Shown here: in pieces, positions 32,772 to 41,688 of the stretch | Position numbering within the stretch: the first letter of the stretch is position 1 | How the letters are laid out: each line of letters begins with the position of its first letter | Source: Bin87 sp965115825 | Lineage (GTDB): Bacteria; Chloroflexota; Dehalococcoidia; Lucifugimonadales; UBA3495 | Reading direction: 5' to 3' | DNA length: 64,000 bases | NCBI GenBank assembly: GCA_965115825.1 | Contig: OZ220464.1 | Location: 2,356,001-2,420,000, forward strand | Position numbers and translations under genes: made by a program | The notes under the pieces: model-generated | Databases searched by the model: none | Told to the model about the DNA's origin: nothing | Seen by the model: the letters and a program-made list of their open reading frames with translations, nothing else

Positions 32772-34268
32772 TTGAGCGTTTTCTATTCTAATCATACCCG
32801 ACAGCATAAGCAACCCCCCAAGCACGGTTATCGTTTCCTTGCCGCTGTTATTGAGGGAGTTGTATCCCGCGCCGACGATCTGGCGGAAGCGCTGGATGCG
32901 CCCCACCGGCACGGCGGCAACCCAGGCTATCCGGCCCAAGCTATGCTGTCGGCCTATGTGATGCAGTTTGCGATCAACGAGCGGTACGCCAACGCTTTCC
33001 TGAACCGTCTGGGCAGCGATGAAACCCTGCTGAAACTCTGCGGGCTGAGCCGGGCTCCCAGCGAAGGAGCCTACTGTCGCTTCAAGAAGAAACTCACTGA
33101 TCACCTGGAAGCCATAGAAGGAATTACTGCTGACGTGTTCCGTCAGTGCGGCGACGAGATTGAACGCCTGCGTGGAGCCGGCATTGTCCCAGGCAGCAAG
33201 CCGCTGCTAGGAAGCTCGCTGGTCATGGACAGCACCGACATTTTAGCCTGGGCGCGTCCGGGCAGAAAGAACCGCCGGACGGGAGAGGAGAGGCTCGCCA
33301 GGGATATTGACGCTCGGTGGGGACACCGCACCGCCAAAAATGTGCGTTCTTACAAAAATGTGCGTTCTTACCGGCGCAGCTCCAAGACGCGCCGCCGTTC
33401 CGGGAAAGACAAGAAGGGCGATACCAATGCGGGAGAGAAGGAGGAGCAATACTTCGGCTACAAGGTCAACGTCATCGCCGATGCCAACTACGAGTTGCCG
33501 CTGTACGCTGTAACCCGTCCTGCCAACGCCAGCGATGCGGCGGTAATGATCCCTGACCTGGACGCTTGTCTGAGTAAGTATGGGACGCTGCGACCGCGTT
33601 ACTTCCTGGGCGACAAGGGGTACGACAGCCTGGAGAATATCAAGCACGTTGCCAGCTTGGGCATTATGCCGGTAATCGCCGTCCGGCTTCCCCAACAGGA
33701 CGAAGATGGCCGCCGGTTATACGACGGTATCTACGATGCCGAAGGTAGGCCGACCTGCGTAGGCGGCAAGCCGATGGAGTACATTGACACCGATCCCGAT
33801 CAGGGACACCGGTTCCGCTGTTCTGTCGCCGGCTGCCATCTGAAAGACCAGGTAGATTTCAGCCGCTACTGTGATTCCGAGCATTACGAAAAGCCGAAGG
33901 ACCGGCTTTTGCGCATCATCGGACTGCTGCCTCGCTGTTCAGAGGAGTGGAAAGCAGAGTATCGGAAAAGGCCGAGCATTGAGCGATATTTCAGCAGCGC
34001 CAAGCACAGCCGGCTGCTGGATACTCACCGCTGCCTGAATATCCGCAAGGTGTCGTTGCACGTAGCGGTGTCCCTGCTGACCTATCTGGCTACGGCGCTG
34101 GCCAGCCTCAAGGCTGACGATTACGCTGGGATTCGGAATATGCGGATCAAGCTGCATCACAGGAGGAAACCGGGGCGCAATCGGCTACGGCGTCTCCGCT
34201 TCCTGTCAGACAACAAGGCACCGTGGCATAGCATATTTTCTATGGATACCTTGTTGCCCTTCCGGTAG
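32772..34268 (+). CDS. DDE transposase (DDE_Tnp_1, IS1182/IS4-like)
   Basis: A 498-residue transposase. The catalytic acidic residues are in LVMDSTDILAW (D1), RYFLGDKGYDSL (D2) and RPSIERYFSSAKHSRLLDTH (E with the Y-x2-R/K-type context). An N-terminal helical domain (to about residue 130) precedes the RNase-H fold. The start is TTG, since similarity and the open frame begin there. An 18-nt in-frame tandem duplication gives KNVRSY twice at about residues 189-200. Four Cys (CSVAGC, RYC, RC) lie in the insertion before the E motif. It is the only recombinase in the element. Confidence 0.88.
   Translation: MSVFYSNHTRQHKQPPKHGYRFLAAVIEGVVSRADDLAEALDAPHRHGGNPGYPAQAMLSAYVMQFAINERYANAFLNRLGSDETLLKLCGLSRAPSEGAYCRFKKKLTDHLEAIEGITADVFRQCGDEIERLRGAGIVPGSKPLLGSSLVMDSTDILAWARPGRKNRRTGEERLARDIDARWGHRTAKNVRSYKNVRSYRRSSKTRRRSGKDKKGDTNAGEKEEQYFGYKVNVIADANYELPLYAVTRPANASDAAVMIPDLDACLSKYGTLRPRYFLGDKGYDSLENIKHVASLGIMPVIAVRLPQQDEDGRRLYDGIYDAEGRPTCVGGKPMEYIDTDPDQGHRFRCSVAGCHLKDQVDFSRYCDSEHYEKPKDRLLRIIGLLPRCSEEWKAEYRKRPSIERYFSSAKHSRLLDTHRCLNIRKVSLHVAVSLLTYLATALASLKADDYAGIRNMRIKLHHRRKPGRNRLRRLRFLSDNKAPWHSIFSMDTLLPFR
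33336..33371 (+). repeat. 18-nt tandem duplication inside the transposase gene
   Basis: AAAAATGTGCGTTCTTAC occurs twice in direct succession and keeps the frame, adding six residues (KNVRSY). It lies in a basic linker and may or may not affect activity. Confidence 0.95.
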
Positions 34269-34433
34269 TTTGACCGCCGTCACAGTTCTCAACCGTTCCG
34301 AAGAACTCCGTGTAGCTTCCCGGGTGGGATGCAACTCAGGGCTGGCCCTCACGCCCCTTTACGGGCAATCCGGCCTGCGTTCGGACCAGGAGCCTGTGGC
34401 AAGTTACTAAGTCCGGCAAAGGAAGGTTCCTAA

Positions 34434-36239
34434 ATGAGAGCGCATAACGCACATCCCCGACAATCAGCGAACTTGAGACACCGCAGTGCCTGCTGGCTCC
34501 TGCTTATGGCCGCGCTGGCCTTAGCAATGAGCCTGGCCTGCGGAGACGAAACGGCAGAACCCACCGCCAACGATCCGGATCGGGATATGCGCCGAACGAT
34601 ACGGGCAGCCGTCGCAGAGACGGAGAAAACGGAAGCAGCGGCGGCGGCATTGCAAACTGAAGACGCCGCCCCGACGACGGAACGGCAGGTATCCCAAAGT
34701 ACGGAAGCCACGGCAACAACAACTGAACCCGCAGCAGGCACCGTCATGGTTCCCACTGCTACTCTAACAAGCCAGAGCCCCAAGGCAACGCCGGACTGGG
34801 AACCTACCGACCTCCGGTGGTGGCGGGAAAGTACCGGCAACCAAACTCCTGCTGCGGTACTTGAGGCACACCCATATCGCATTGCCTTGGACGTGCTTCA
34901 TGGGGATTTCCAAAGCTTACGGGATGCGGGGTATGAAATAACTGACGAGGAAACACACGCAATACAAAGATATTACTCGGAGGCCTACGAGAGGCACAAC
35001 TACGGAAAGGAATTTGGACAAATACGGGGAAATGTCTGGAAGCGATTCTTAAGCGAGGCAGGATGGGAAATCATTGACCCTGAAAAGCCGATAGTACGGT
35101 ACTGGACCCAAGTACCGGCACCGGTCGGGCCATACGAACCCAACCGCCGCGCGGTTTTCGTGGTCGAATACCGTACACACTATCTCGAAGGCATGTTGGA
35201 AAAGGACAGTCCCTGGATAGGGCTGTACGAATACATCGAAAACACGCGCGAGCTATCTGACGAGTTTGTGATTGCTGGAGTACGCCCAGGCACCGCCCTC
35301 TTCACCAACTTGTGTAGGAATTGCTCATTCGGCAGAGGGGTCTCTTCGATGGAAATACAAGAACCCATGCCCTTGGATGCTGCGATCACAGCGCAGTGGG
35401 AACCCAACGACATTCGTTGGTATCAGGATCCGTCAAGAGGGGGCCGGACACACTTGACCGCCGTGTTGGAAAACCACCCGCTAGGGCTACACCTGGATAT
35501 GCTGGACGGTGAACCGGAGTGGGACAACAGGGTTCACACAGAAGGGCCAAGGCATATCGGGTATGAAAAAGATATAGAAGCTCTGTGGGAATTTGTTCGC
35601 GAGCAAAACATAAAAGACCTCAATTCTGTGCTGTACAGAATCATCCAAGACCATGTAGTCCAAAGCCCCGACTTGTACTTCGATTTTTTGTCGGAGATAA
35701 AAGAACCAATTGGATCGCGGGATCTGGGTTGGGAGGTCATCGATCAAGAAGAAGCCTTGGTACGTTACTCGCTCAATCTGGCGATTGGTGGTCCCTGGAC
35801 ATTAAACGAACGTGAACTTGAACGGTACATGACCAGGGTGCGCAAGAGTTCTACCGAAGAGCTAACGGATGCAGAACTAAGACGATCTGCCGATCGTCTA
35901 TCGGAGAGACGGGGCACAGTGATTCAGGACACCCATATAGTCTTTGTCGTCCGGTACGGGACAATCTCGGCTCACGACAGGATGCCGACAAACGCAGCAA
36001 ACGCATTAGAGAAAAACCCAGCATATCGCGGGGTTGTGCTTGGCTTACCCCAGCTGGTAGGCGCCGTCAACTGGGAGATACAGGACCCGTTCTACAAAGG
36101 AGCTGGTAAACTCATTGATCCTTGGTGCCGCAACTACGACACGCACAACACATGCCTTTTCGACTGGGCGATAGTAGCATACTGCGATCTGTGGCCGGAC
36201 AGCACACGTCAAATGTGCACCGACATTCCCCAGCAGTGA
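34434..36239 (+). CDS. Unrecognised lipoprotein with a duplicated domain
   Basis: A 601-residue protein. Residues 20-36 form a lipoprotein signal with lipobox SLAC and lipidation Cys36. A Thr/Ala/Glu-rich linker runs to about 118. Two related domains follow (about 121-255 and 320-500): each starts W-E-P-(T/N)-D-(L/I)-R-W, then A-V-L-E-x-H-P, then G-W-E-(I/V)-I-D-x-E, (I/L)-V-R-Y and F-V-V-x-Y. I do not recognise the family. Eight Cys are in the mature part, including CRNC and a Cys cluster near the C-terminus. It is expected at the outer face of the membrane, processed by Lgt. AAAGGAAGG precedes the ATG. Function unknown. Confidence 0.75.
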   Translation: MRAHNAHPRQSANLRHRSACWLLLMAALALAMSLACGDETAEPTANDPDRDMRRTIRAAVAETEKTEAAAAALQTEDAAPTTERQVSQSTEATATTTEPAAGTVMVPTATLTSQSPKATPDWEPTDLRWWRESTGNQTPAAVLEAHPYRIALDVLHGDFQSLRDAGYEITDEETHAIQRYYSEAYERHNYGKEFGQIRGNVWKRFLSEAGWEIIDPEKPIVRYWTQVPAPVGPYEPNRRAVFVVEYRTHYLEGMLEKDSPWIGLYEYIENTRELSDEFVIAGVRPGTALFTNLCRNCSFGRGVSSMEIQEPMPLDAAITAQWEPNDIRWYQDPSRGGRTHLTAVLENHPLGLHLDMLDGEPEWDNRVHTEGPRHIGYEKDIEALWEFVREQNIKDLNSVLYRIIQDHVVQSPDLYFDFLSEIKEPIGSRDLGWEVIDQEEALVRYSLNLAIGGPWTLNERELERYMTRVRKSSTEELTDAELRRSADRLSERRGTVIQDTHIVFVVRYGTISAHDRMPTNAANALEKNPAYRGVVLGLPQLVGAVNWEIQDPFYKGAGKLIDPWCRNYDTHNTCLFDWAIVAYCDLWPDSTRQMCTDIPQQ

Positions 36240-36361
36240 AACCAAGCCGCCTGCCGATGGCAACTATCGTGCATCGAGTGCGGTCTACGTGAATGCCCCC
36301 TCGCGTCGTTGGCCCCTAAGCGGGACGAATAGAGATCATGGCAACACCTGAAAACGAAAAC

Positions 36362-36394
36362 ACCCCAGCCTTTCCTGTCAGAGAAAGCTGGGGT
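36362..36394 (+). terminator. Hairpin downstream of the lipoprotein gene
   Basis: ACCCCAGC plus TTTC pairs with GAAAGCTGGGGT, with one bulged C and an 8-nt loop. It lies about 120 nt past the stop. A plausible terminator, though no T run follows. Confidence 0.5.
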
Positions 36395-36630
36395 AGTCGC
36401 GCCGTCAGCAGGATCGGACACGCCGTGGTTTCTCCTTGCGTTGGCATCCAGATAGGCTTCTGCGGGCCATTTTCCACCTCCGGTGACGGAGAACACTGAG
36501 ACTGTGGTTACTCTCGCGTCCATACCGACGCTAACCGCTCCGAGCACTATGAAAAGCGGCTCTTCACGCTCTACGCCACGCAGAGATCGTTGCAATGCAA
36601 GAGCAGATCCAAACACGCCTAAACGCTGGT

Positions 36631-36670
36631 AGTAAATACCCAGCCGCATAGGATGATCTGGGTATTTACT
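36631..36670 (+). promoter_or_regulatory. 13-bp perfect inverted repeat before the membrane protein gene
   Basis: AGTAAATACCCAG and CTGGGTATTTACT flank a 14-nt spacer and end 21 nt before the start codon. It is AT-rich, so it may be an operator or an mRNA leader hairpin. Confidence 0.5.
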
Positions 36671-36691
36671 CTGTCCGAAGGAGCAAAACCC

Positions 36692-37261
36692 ATGGCAACG
36701 TCCGAACCCAACAATAATTTGCCAGAAAGTCGGCCAGCGAACATCATGCGCCATATTCGTCGGGAATCAGTAAGAATACTGATCCTGATTGGAGTATCCC
36801 GCATTTTTTCATTGCCCTTCCTCCACAAAGGGATACCTGGTCCAGATTGGGTAGCGCAAACCCTGCACCGGACAGACGAGGTGTTTATAATAGGAACTAC
36901 TGGAGCCATGATTGGCATGGCAATCCGCATCGAGTTCGAAGGGTACGTAACCCGGCTGCGGCAATCCCCTTGGCAAACTGTATGGGAAACATTCTTGTGC
37001 CTGTTGCCATTTGTGCCGGGAACTATAACATTAGCAATCGGCTTGTGGAACGTAGTGAGGCCTATCATGTTCGGAATTATCAGAGCCATCAACAGAAGCT
37101 TCCAGGAGTACAGCCGAGAACTTGGCCGATCCGAGGAACGAACCAAGACGATCCGGATATTGGAAGAGATGCATGATCTCTCCCCGAAGCAACGTGCAAC
37201 AATAATTGCACGACTCAGCCAATCTGCAGTAGACAGCGAAAGCGATCGGGAAAAACGCTAA
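36692..37261 (+). CDS. Unrecognised small membrane protein (element cargo)
   Basis: A 189-residue protein. Hydrophobic segments lie at about 30-45, 65-80 and 102-135 (ETFLCLLPFVPGTITLAIGL), followed by a charged helical tail of about 50 residues (SRELGRSEERTKTIRILEEM). I recognise no family. The ATG at 36692 is chosen because GAAGGAG precedes it; an in-frame start 39 nt upstream would run through the inverted repeat. It stops 7 nt before the right inverted repeat, so the element is compact. The lipoprotein upstream may be a functional partner. Confidence 0.7.
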   Translation: MATSEPNNNLPESRPANIMRHIRRESVRILILIGVSRIFSLPFLHKGIPGPDWVAQTLHRTDEVFIIGTTGAMIGMAIRIEFEGYVTRLRQSPWQTVWETFLCLLPFVPGTITLAIGLWNVVRPIMFGIIRAINRSFQEYSRELGRSEERTKTIRILEEMHDLSPKQRATIIARLSQSAVDSESDREKR

Positions 37262-37268
37262 CTCGTTT

Positions 37269-37459
37269 CACTGCCAGGGGAAACGGGGCACCTGGAAACC
37301 CAACGGTATACCCGGAAATTCGTGGCGGCCGGTGCTACGGAACAGCATCAGCTACCCGGAAAAGGCCGTCTTGAGCCAAGCGCTGAATTACGCAATCTGT
37401 CACTGAAGTGCCCGTTTCCACACACCGGCCTACTAGAATCCGAGTAGCGAAATCGCCTA
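37269..37459 (-). repeat. Right inverted repeat of the mobile element
   Basis: Read on the minus strand it starts TAGGCGATTTCGCTACTCGG. It shares CTTGGCTCAA, TTTTCCGGGTAGCTGATGCT and GTTCC with the left end and has a short insertion near its inner border. Confidence 0.85.
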
Positions 37460-37468
37460 GGTTATTTG
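37460..37468 (+). repeat. 9-bp target-site duplication, right copy
   Basis: GGTTATTTG, identical to 32188-32196. On the minus strand it encodes the last Lys codon and stop of the GT39 gene. Confidence 0.88.
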
Positions 37469-40400
37469 TAGTATTGGTAGTACTCGGAGGTGTACCAGTC
37501 GCTTTGCTGGCGACGGGCTATGACGTACTCTATTGCCTGCCGCCACTTGTCGGGGTCGGCGGCGGAGTCGCGGAAGAAGATGGCGTCTGCGGTCAACTGC
37601 TGCCAGAAGGGGGTTTCGGTGCGGGCCTCACCGGGCCGGCGGTAAGTCTCCGGGTACCACAGCAGGTTTCGCTTCGGCCCGTCCCGATGATAGGGCGCGG
37701 CGGCCTCGGGCTCCACGGCGCGGGAGGATACCGCGAGGTATGCCGTGGGCCCGGTGTCCACCGCCACTTTCTGGCATCCGTCGGATTCGCTTTCGGCGTC
37801 GGCTTTGCAGAAGGTGGCGAATTGCAGCGCTTCCTGCTTCGTTTCATTGCGCACGTACCACTGGAGGGGATACCACATTTCGTAATCGATTTTGGCGGCA
37901 GGGCGTTCCTGTCCAGTGAGCGCATCTTTTTGCAGGCGGTGGTATGAATCGACCAGGTCGGATGAGCCTTGGGCATAGACCAGTATTTCCGGATTGGAGT
38001 CATCGTAGGTGTAGGTCGCCCGTAAGGCGCCCGCGGTTCCGAACGCGAGCAGAAGGCCGGCGATGCCCAGGGCTGCGACCTTGCCGCTGTTGGGCTGCCG
38101 TCGCATCAGCCAGGCGATGCCTACCGCCATGGGGAGCAGTATCAACACGACCAGCCACGTCGGCAGATTGGCCGCGTCGCCCCGGGCGGCCAGCCACGCC
38201 GTCCATACGGCCATGACGGTCCACAGCGGGGGCAGAGCGAAGAGGAGACCCGTGCGCCAGCGTTGGGCGTATCCTTCGGGCCAACGTACGCCTTCAAGCA
38301 GGCGACCCAGCAGCATACCGGCCGGCAGGGCCAGAGGGACGGTGAGGTTGACCAGCAGCCAGGGCATTTTTTCCGCCGCTGTGGTGTATATGGCCAGGGT
38401 CACCAGCGCCCAGGCCGCCAACACCAGGCCGAATGGCTCGCGCCGCCGTATCAGCCATACGATGGCGGCCAGTCCGAATACCACCGCCAGCAGTTCGTAC
38501 ACCGTCAAGCCTACGCCGTAGTAGTACCAGGGCTGATTGCCGCGGGCGACCTCCTGCTGGGCCAGCCAGTAACCCAGGCTTTGCCAGGCTCCGGTGAACA
38601 CGCCCTGCCAATTGGTGAACAGGGTGGTGTACAGGGCGGTCCAGATTACGTAGAACACTGTGGCGCACAGCAGCCAGACGGCGCCGCCCCACGCGATGCC
38701 CACCGCCGCTCCGATGACGAAAAGCAGCAGCAGCGTCAATACCGGAACCAGGTAGTTCACGGCGACGCGGGCATCCGCCGGTTCTGTGGCGGACGCAACG
38801 CCGGGGAGCAGATCCGCCGGTTCTGTGGCAGGGGCGGCGCCGGGGAGCAGATCCACCACCAGCGCGAAACCGCCTCCGAAGGCGACGAGCCAAAGCCAGG
38901 TCAGCAGCGCGGCCAATCCCAGCAGCGGCATGATGCGTCGCCAGCGGCCCAGGGCGCCGGGCGCAACCCAGGCCATGCCCCCTCCCAGCAGCAACAGGAC
39001 GCCGCCGATTGCCCAGTCAAGATACGTTCCCGTTGCGCCGGAAGCGGGGAGCAGCGTCCGCAGCAGGCCGGCTGACACTACGGACACCGCGGACACGGAG
39101 CACGCAACGGCCAGTACGGTCGCCGCCAATCCCAAAGGGCTGCTTACTTTCCACAGGAACCGGGCCACGGCAAGACTTACGCCCAGCAGCGTGAGACCGG
39201 CGACGAGGGGGAGCCAGAGCGGAGCGTCCCAGAAAGGTAGGGATATAAATGGCGCTTCCCAGGCGGGGGCGCCCGTTTCCCCGCTTTTGCCGGAATCGCC
39301 GGCGGCCAGCGTCAGGCCCAACGGCCCCTGGAGCAGGGCGATGCCAGCCGCGGCATGGGGCAACGTCAAGGTTGCCAGCATTATGAAAAACCCCGCTGCG
39401 CCGCCGGCATCGGCCAGCGCGGCCCGTCGCCTGGCTACCCGCCACAGATAACGCCAGCCCAAAGCGAGGGCGGCCAGTCCCATGAAAAGAATGACGAAAT
39501 AGGCGGTTTCTTTGGAGGCTAACATCAGCGCAGTAACTGCAGCCGACCCGTAGAGGTAACGGGCGCGGCTGGACTGTGAGTATTTCCACAGGAAAATCAG
39601 CAGGAGCAGGGCCCACACCACCATGAGGATGTCGTTGCGCCCGAACCGGCTGAAATACAGCAGCGACGGCGAGAGTGTTAATATCACCGCCGCGCAGACA
39701 GATCCCTTTTCGCCAAGTTCCCGGCGCAGGAAGTAGGGCAGGATTACCAGCGCGACGCCAAACAGAGGATAGGGCAGCCGAGCCACGAAATCGGTATCGC
39801 CGAGCAGCATGATGAATGCTGCCACCATTTCAATCTGGAAAGGCCCGTGCATCCATGGGGAGTGCTGGAACCCCATCCCCTCGGTCAGCTTCCAGGCGAA
39901 ATGCAGGTGGATGGCTTCGTCGTAGTGCATCGTGCGGCCGCCCAGTTCCCACAAGCGGAGCGCGGCGGCTATGAGAGCAATCAACAGGAAGGTCCATTCC
40001 AGCGGGCCAAAGTGAGGTAGTCGGAAGCGCGGGCGGCGGAGCGCGCCTGGCCAGGCGGCAATAGCCCGCGTCAGGTTGCGACGGCCGGCTTGCGTTGGCG
40101 GGGGCGGCAGGGTGGGGGGGGCCGCGCGGTCGGGCGGGTTCCGCTGATGCAAGGCCTCGGCTTCGGCAGAGCGGCCGGCGACGCGCAGAGCATTGGCGAG
40201 GCTGCCTCGGCTGCGCAGCGTGTCAGGATGGTTTTCGCCCAGGGTGGACTGACGCTCCGCCAGCGCTTCCTGGAACATTGCGATGGCGGGATCGATGTGT
40301 CCGGCGGCGTAGTGGCAGTTGGCCAGACTGCTGCGGTAGCTCAGCGTGATGGGATGGTTATGGCCGTGAATTCGCGCGCTGGACACCGCGGCGGCTTCGA

Positions 40401-40557
40401 ACCAGGGCAGGGCTACTTCATACTGTCCGGCGGCCCGGTAAGCGTGGGCCAGCCGGTGCTGGGCCGCCGGCAGGTTGTCGTCGTCGGGGTCGCGCACGGC
40501 TCCCAGTTCGGCAATGCGCTGGCGGATCCTATCCTCGAGATTTGGAGAGCTTTCCAT
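37462..40557 (-). CDS. TPR-GT39 (Agl23/TIGR03663-type) membrane glycosyltransferase-like protein
   Basis: A 1,031-residue protein. Residues 30-145 carry tetratricopeptide repeats (AQHRLAHAYRAAGQYEVALP, then LANCHYAAGHIDPAIAMFQE). From about 185 it is a GT-C fold protein with a dozen or more hydrophobic segments and the acidic loop motif GGRTMHYDEAIHLHFAWKL, as in flippase-activity-associated Agl23 proteins. Such proteins use polyprenyl-phosphate sugars. The N-terminal TPR fusion is unusual. A TATAAT -10 lies 57 nt upstream. The next genes of the cluster were originally about 80 nt downstream; the 5.26-kb element now intervenes. Confidence 0.85.
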   Translation of the reverse strand: MESSPNLEDRIRQRIAELGAVRDPDDDNLPAAQHRLAHAYRAAGQYEVALPWFEAAAVSSARIHGHNHPITLSYRSSLANCHYAAGHIDPAIAMFQEALAERQSTLGENHPDTLRSRGSLANALRVAGRSAEAEALHQRNPPDRAAPPTLPPPPTQAGRRNLTRAIAAWPGALRRPRFRLPHFGPLEWTFLLIALIAAALRLWELGGRTMHYDEAIHLHFAWKLTEGMGFQHSPWMHGPFQIEMVAAFIMLLGDTDFVARLPYPLFGVALVILPYFLRRELGEKGSVCAAVILTLSPSLLYFSRFGRNDILMVVWALLLLIFLWKYSQSSRARYLYGSAAVTALMLASKETAYFVILFMGLAALALGWRYLWRVARRRAALADAGGAAGFFIMLATLTLPHAAAGIALLQGPLGLTLAAGDSGKSGETGAPAWEAPFISLPFWDAPLWLPLVAGLTLLGVSLAVARFLWKVSSPLGLAATVLAVACSVSAVSVVSAGLLRTLLPASGATGTYLDWAIGGVLLLLGGGMAWVAPGALGRWRRIMPLLGLAALLTWLWLVAFGGGFALVVDLLPGAAPATEPADLLPGVASATEPADARVAVNYLVPVLTLLLLFVIGAAVGIAWGGAVWLLCATVFYVIWTALYTTLFTNWQGVFTGAWQSLGYWLAQQEVARGNQPWYYYGVGLTVYELLAVVFGLAAIVWLIRRREPFGLVLAAWALVTLAIYTTAAEKMPWLLVNLTVPLALPAGMLLGRLLEGVRWPEGYAQRWRTGLLFALPPLWTVMAVWTAWLAARGDAANLPTWLVVLILLPMAVGIAWLMRRQPNSGKVAALGIAGLLLAFGTAGALRATYTYDDSNPEILVYAQGSSDLVDSYHRLQKDALTGQERPAAKIDYEMWYPLQWYVRNETKQEALQFATFCKADAESESDGCQKVAVDTGPTAYLAVSSRAVEPEAAAPYHRDGPKRNLLWYPETYRRPGEARTETPFWQQLTADAIFFRDSAADPDKWRQAIEYVIARRQQSDWYTSEYYQYYK

Positions 40558-40613
40558 CTATTTATCCCCGATTATCCCTGATCTATCCGGACACGGGTTC
40601 CGCAATCGTTCGC

Positions 40614-40619
40614 ATTATA
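40614..40619 (-). promoter_or_regulatory. -10 element of the GT39 cluster
   Basis: Minus-strand TATAAT in GGTCATATAATGC, about 57 nt before the GT39 start. No convincing -35 is visible at 16-18 nt. Confidence 0.45.
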
Positions 40620-40700
40620 TGACCTCCGGCTCTGATAGAATGGCGGAGGTCGGCGTCGTTCTGCGGCCCGACGCAGCAGTATAGCGACAGGAGAACCGAA

Positions 40701-41639
40701 ATGGCAAAAGTAGGGTTTATCGGTCTGGGAACCATGGGCGCCAGCATGGCGTACAACTGTCTGAACGGCGGCAACGATATGGTGGTTCACGACATCCGGC
40801 GGGAGTCGGCTACCCAGCATCTGGAAGCCGGGGCAACGTGGGCGGACACGCCCCAAGAGGTTGCGGAGTCCAGCGACGTAGTGTTCACATCGCTGCCGGG
40901 CCCGGTAGAAGTGGAGGCGGTTGCGCTGGGCGAGGACGGGATTATGTCGGGCATGAGCGCAGGCAAGACGTATTTTGACCTCAGCACCAGTTCGCCGACG
41001 CTGATTCGCCAGGTTCACGACCGGGTTGCGCCTTTGGGCATCAACGTGTTGGATGCGCCGGTGAGCGGCGGGCCGGCGGGAGCCGCCAGCGGGCGCCTGG
41101 CCATCTGGGTCGGGGGAGATAGAGGCGCGTTTGACCGGCACAAAGCGGTTCTGGATTCTATTGGGGACGCGGCTTATTATGTAGGGCCAATCGGCAGCGG
41201 CGCCGTGGCCAAGCTGGTGCACAACTGCGCCGGCTACATCGTGCAGACCGCCCTGGCCGAGGTGTTCACCATGGGCATCAAGGCCGGCGTTGACCCGCTG
41301 GCGCTGTGGCTGGCCGTGCGCAAGGGAGCTGGCGGACGGCGGGGAATGTTTGAGGGTCTGGCTCAGCATTTCCTCATCAACGATTATGACCCGCCGGACT
41401 TCGCGCTGCGGCTGGCGCGCAAGGACGTTGACCTGGCGGTGGCAGTGGGCCGGGAGTTTGACGTGCCGATGAAACTGGCGAATACCACGCTTGCGGAGAT
41501 GACCGAGGCCTTGAACCGAGGCTGGGCCGGCCGAGACTCTCGCGTGGCGATGTTGCTGCAACAGGAGCGGGCCGGCGTAGAGTTCCAGGTTGACCGGGAA
41601 GCCATCCGGCGCGCCCTGGAAGCAGAGGAAGCAGGTTAA
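40701..41639 (+). CDS. NAD(P)-dependent beta-hydroxyacid dehydrogenase (3-hydroxyisobutyrate dehydrogenase family)
   Basis: A 312-residue protein. It has the Rossmann motif VGFIGLGTMGASMAYNCLNG at 4-23, the substrate-binding LDAPVSGGPAGAASGRLAIW, and the catalytic Lys in AKLVHNCAGYIVQT. The C-terminal all-alpha domain includes RLARKDVDLAVAVGREFDVP, with the K-D family pair. It oxidises a beta-hydroxyacid; the exact substrate is unknown. AGGAGA precedes the ATG. It is divergent from the GT39 gene and upstream of the defence-like pair. Confidence 0.92.
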   Translation: MAKVGFIGLGTMGASMAYNCLNGGNDMVVHDIRRESATQHLEAGATWADTPQEVAESSDVVFTSLPGPVEVEAVALGEDGIMSGMSAGKTYFDLSTSSPTLIRQVHDRVAPLGINVLDAPVSGGPAGAASGRLAIWVGGDRGAFDRHKAVLDSIGDAAYYVGPIGSGAVAKLVHNCAGYIVQTALAEVFTMGIKAGVDPLALWLAVRKGAGGRRGMFEGLAQHFLINDYDPPDFALRLARKDVDLAVAVGREFDVPMKLANTTLAEMTEALNRGWAGRDSRVAMLLQQERAGVEFQVDREAIRRALEAEEAG

Positions 41640-41688
41640 GATGGAGCGTCTGGCACAATGAGCACACGCCAGCAATCGGCATCGTCTC

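Larger units (their letters stand above)
36240..36691. other. Intergenic region between the two cargo genes
   Basis: Apart from the hairpins at 36362-36394 and 36631-36670, no gene or known RNA is recognised. The opposite strand is open over part of it, but without a plausible protein. Confidence 0.5.
32197..37459. mobile_element. 5,263-bp transposon-like element with long imperfect inverted repeats
   Basis: The element is bounded by inverted repeats of about 176 bp (left) and 191 bp (right), with a 9-bp target duplication outside them. From left to right it carries the left repeat, two long perfect hairpins, a DDE transposase, a lipoprotein gene, a small membrane protein gene and the right repeat, with all genes on the plus strand. 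It inserted exactly at the 3' end of the GT39 gene; the duplicated 9-mer contains that gene's stop codon, so the gene is undamaged. The cargo genes are visibly more AT-rich than the host cluster. The outer ends resemble the MITE-like array at 14042-14582. Whether the internal transposase recognises the outer ends, or is a nested insertion, is not decided by the sequence. Confidence 0.85.

Noticed and set aside
32692..34290. A nested insertion sequence with its own terminal repeats around the transposase.
   Set aside because: The candidate inner ends match only weakly over about a dozen bases and no inner target duplication was seen; kept as a possibility in the element entry only.
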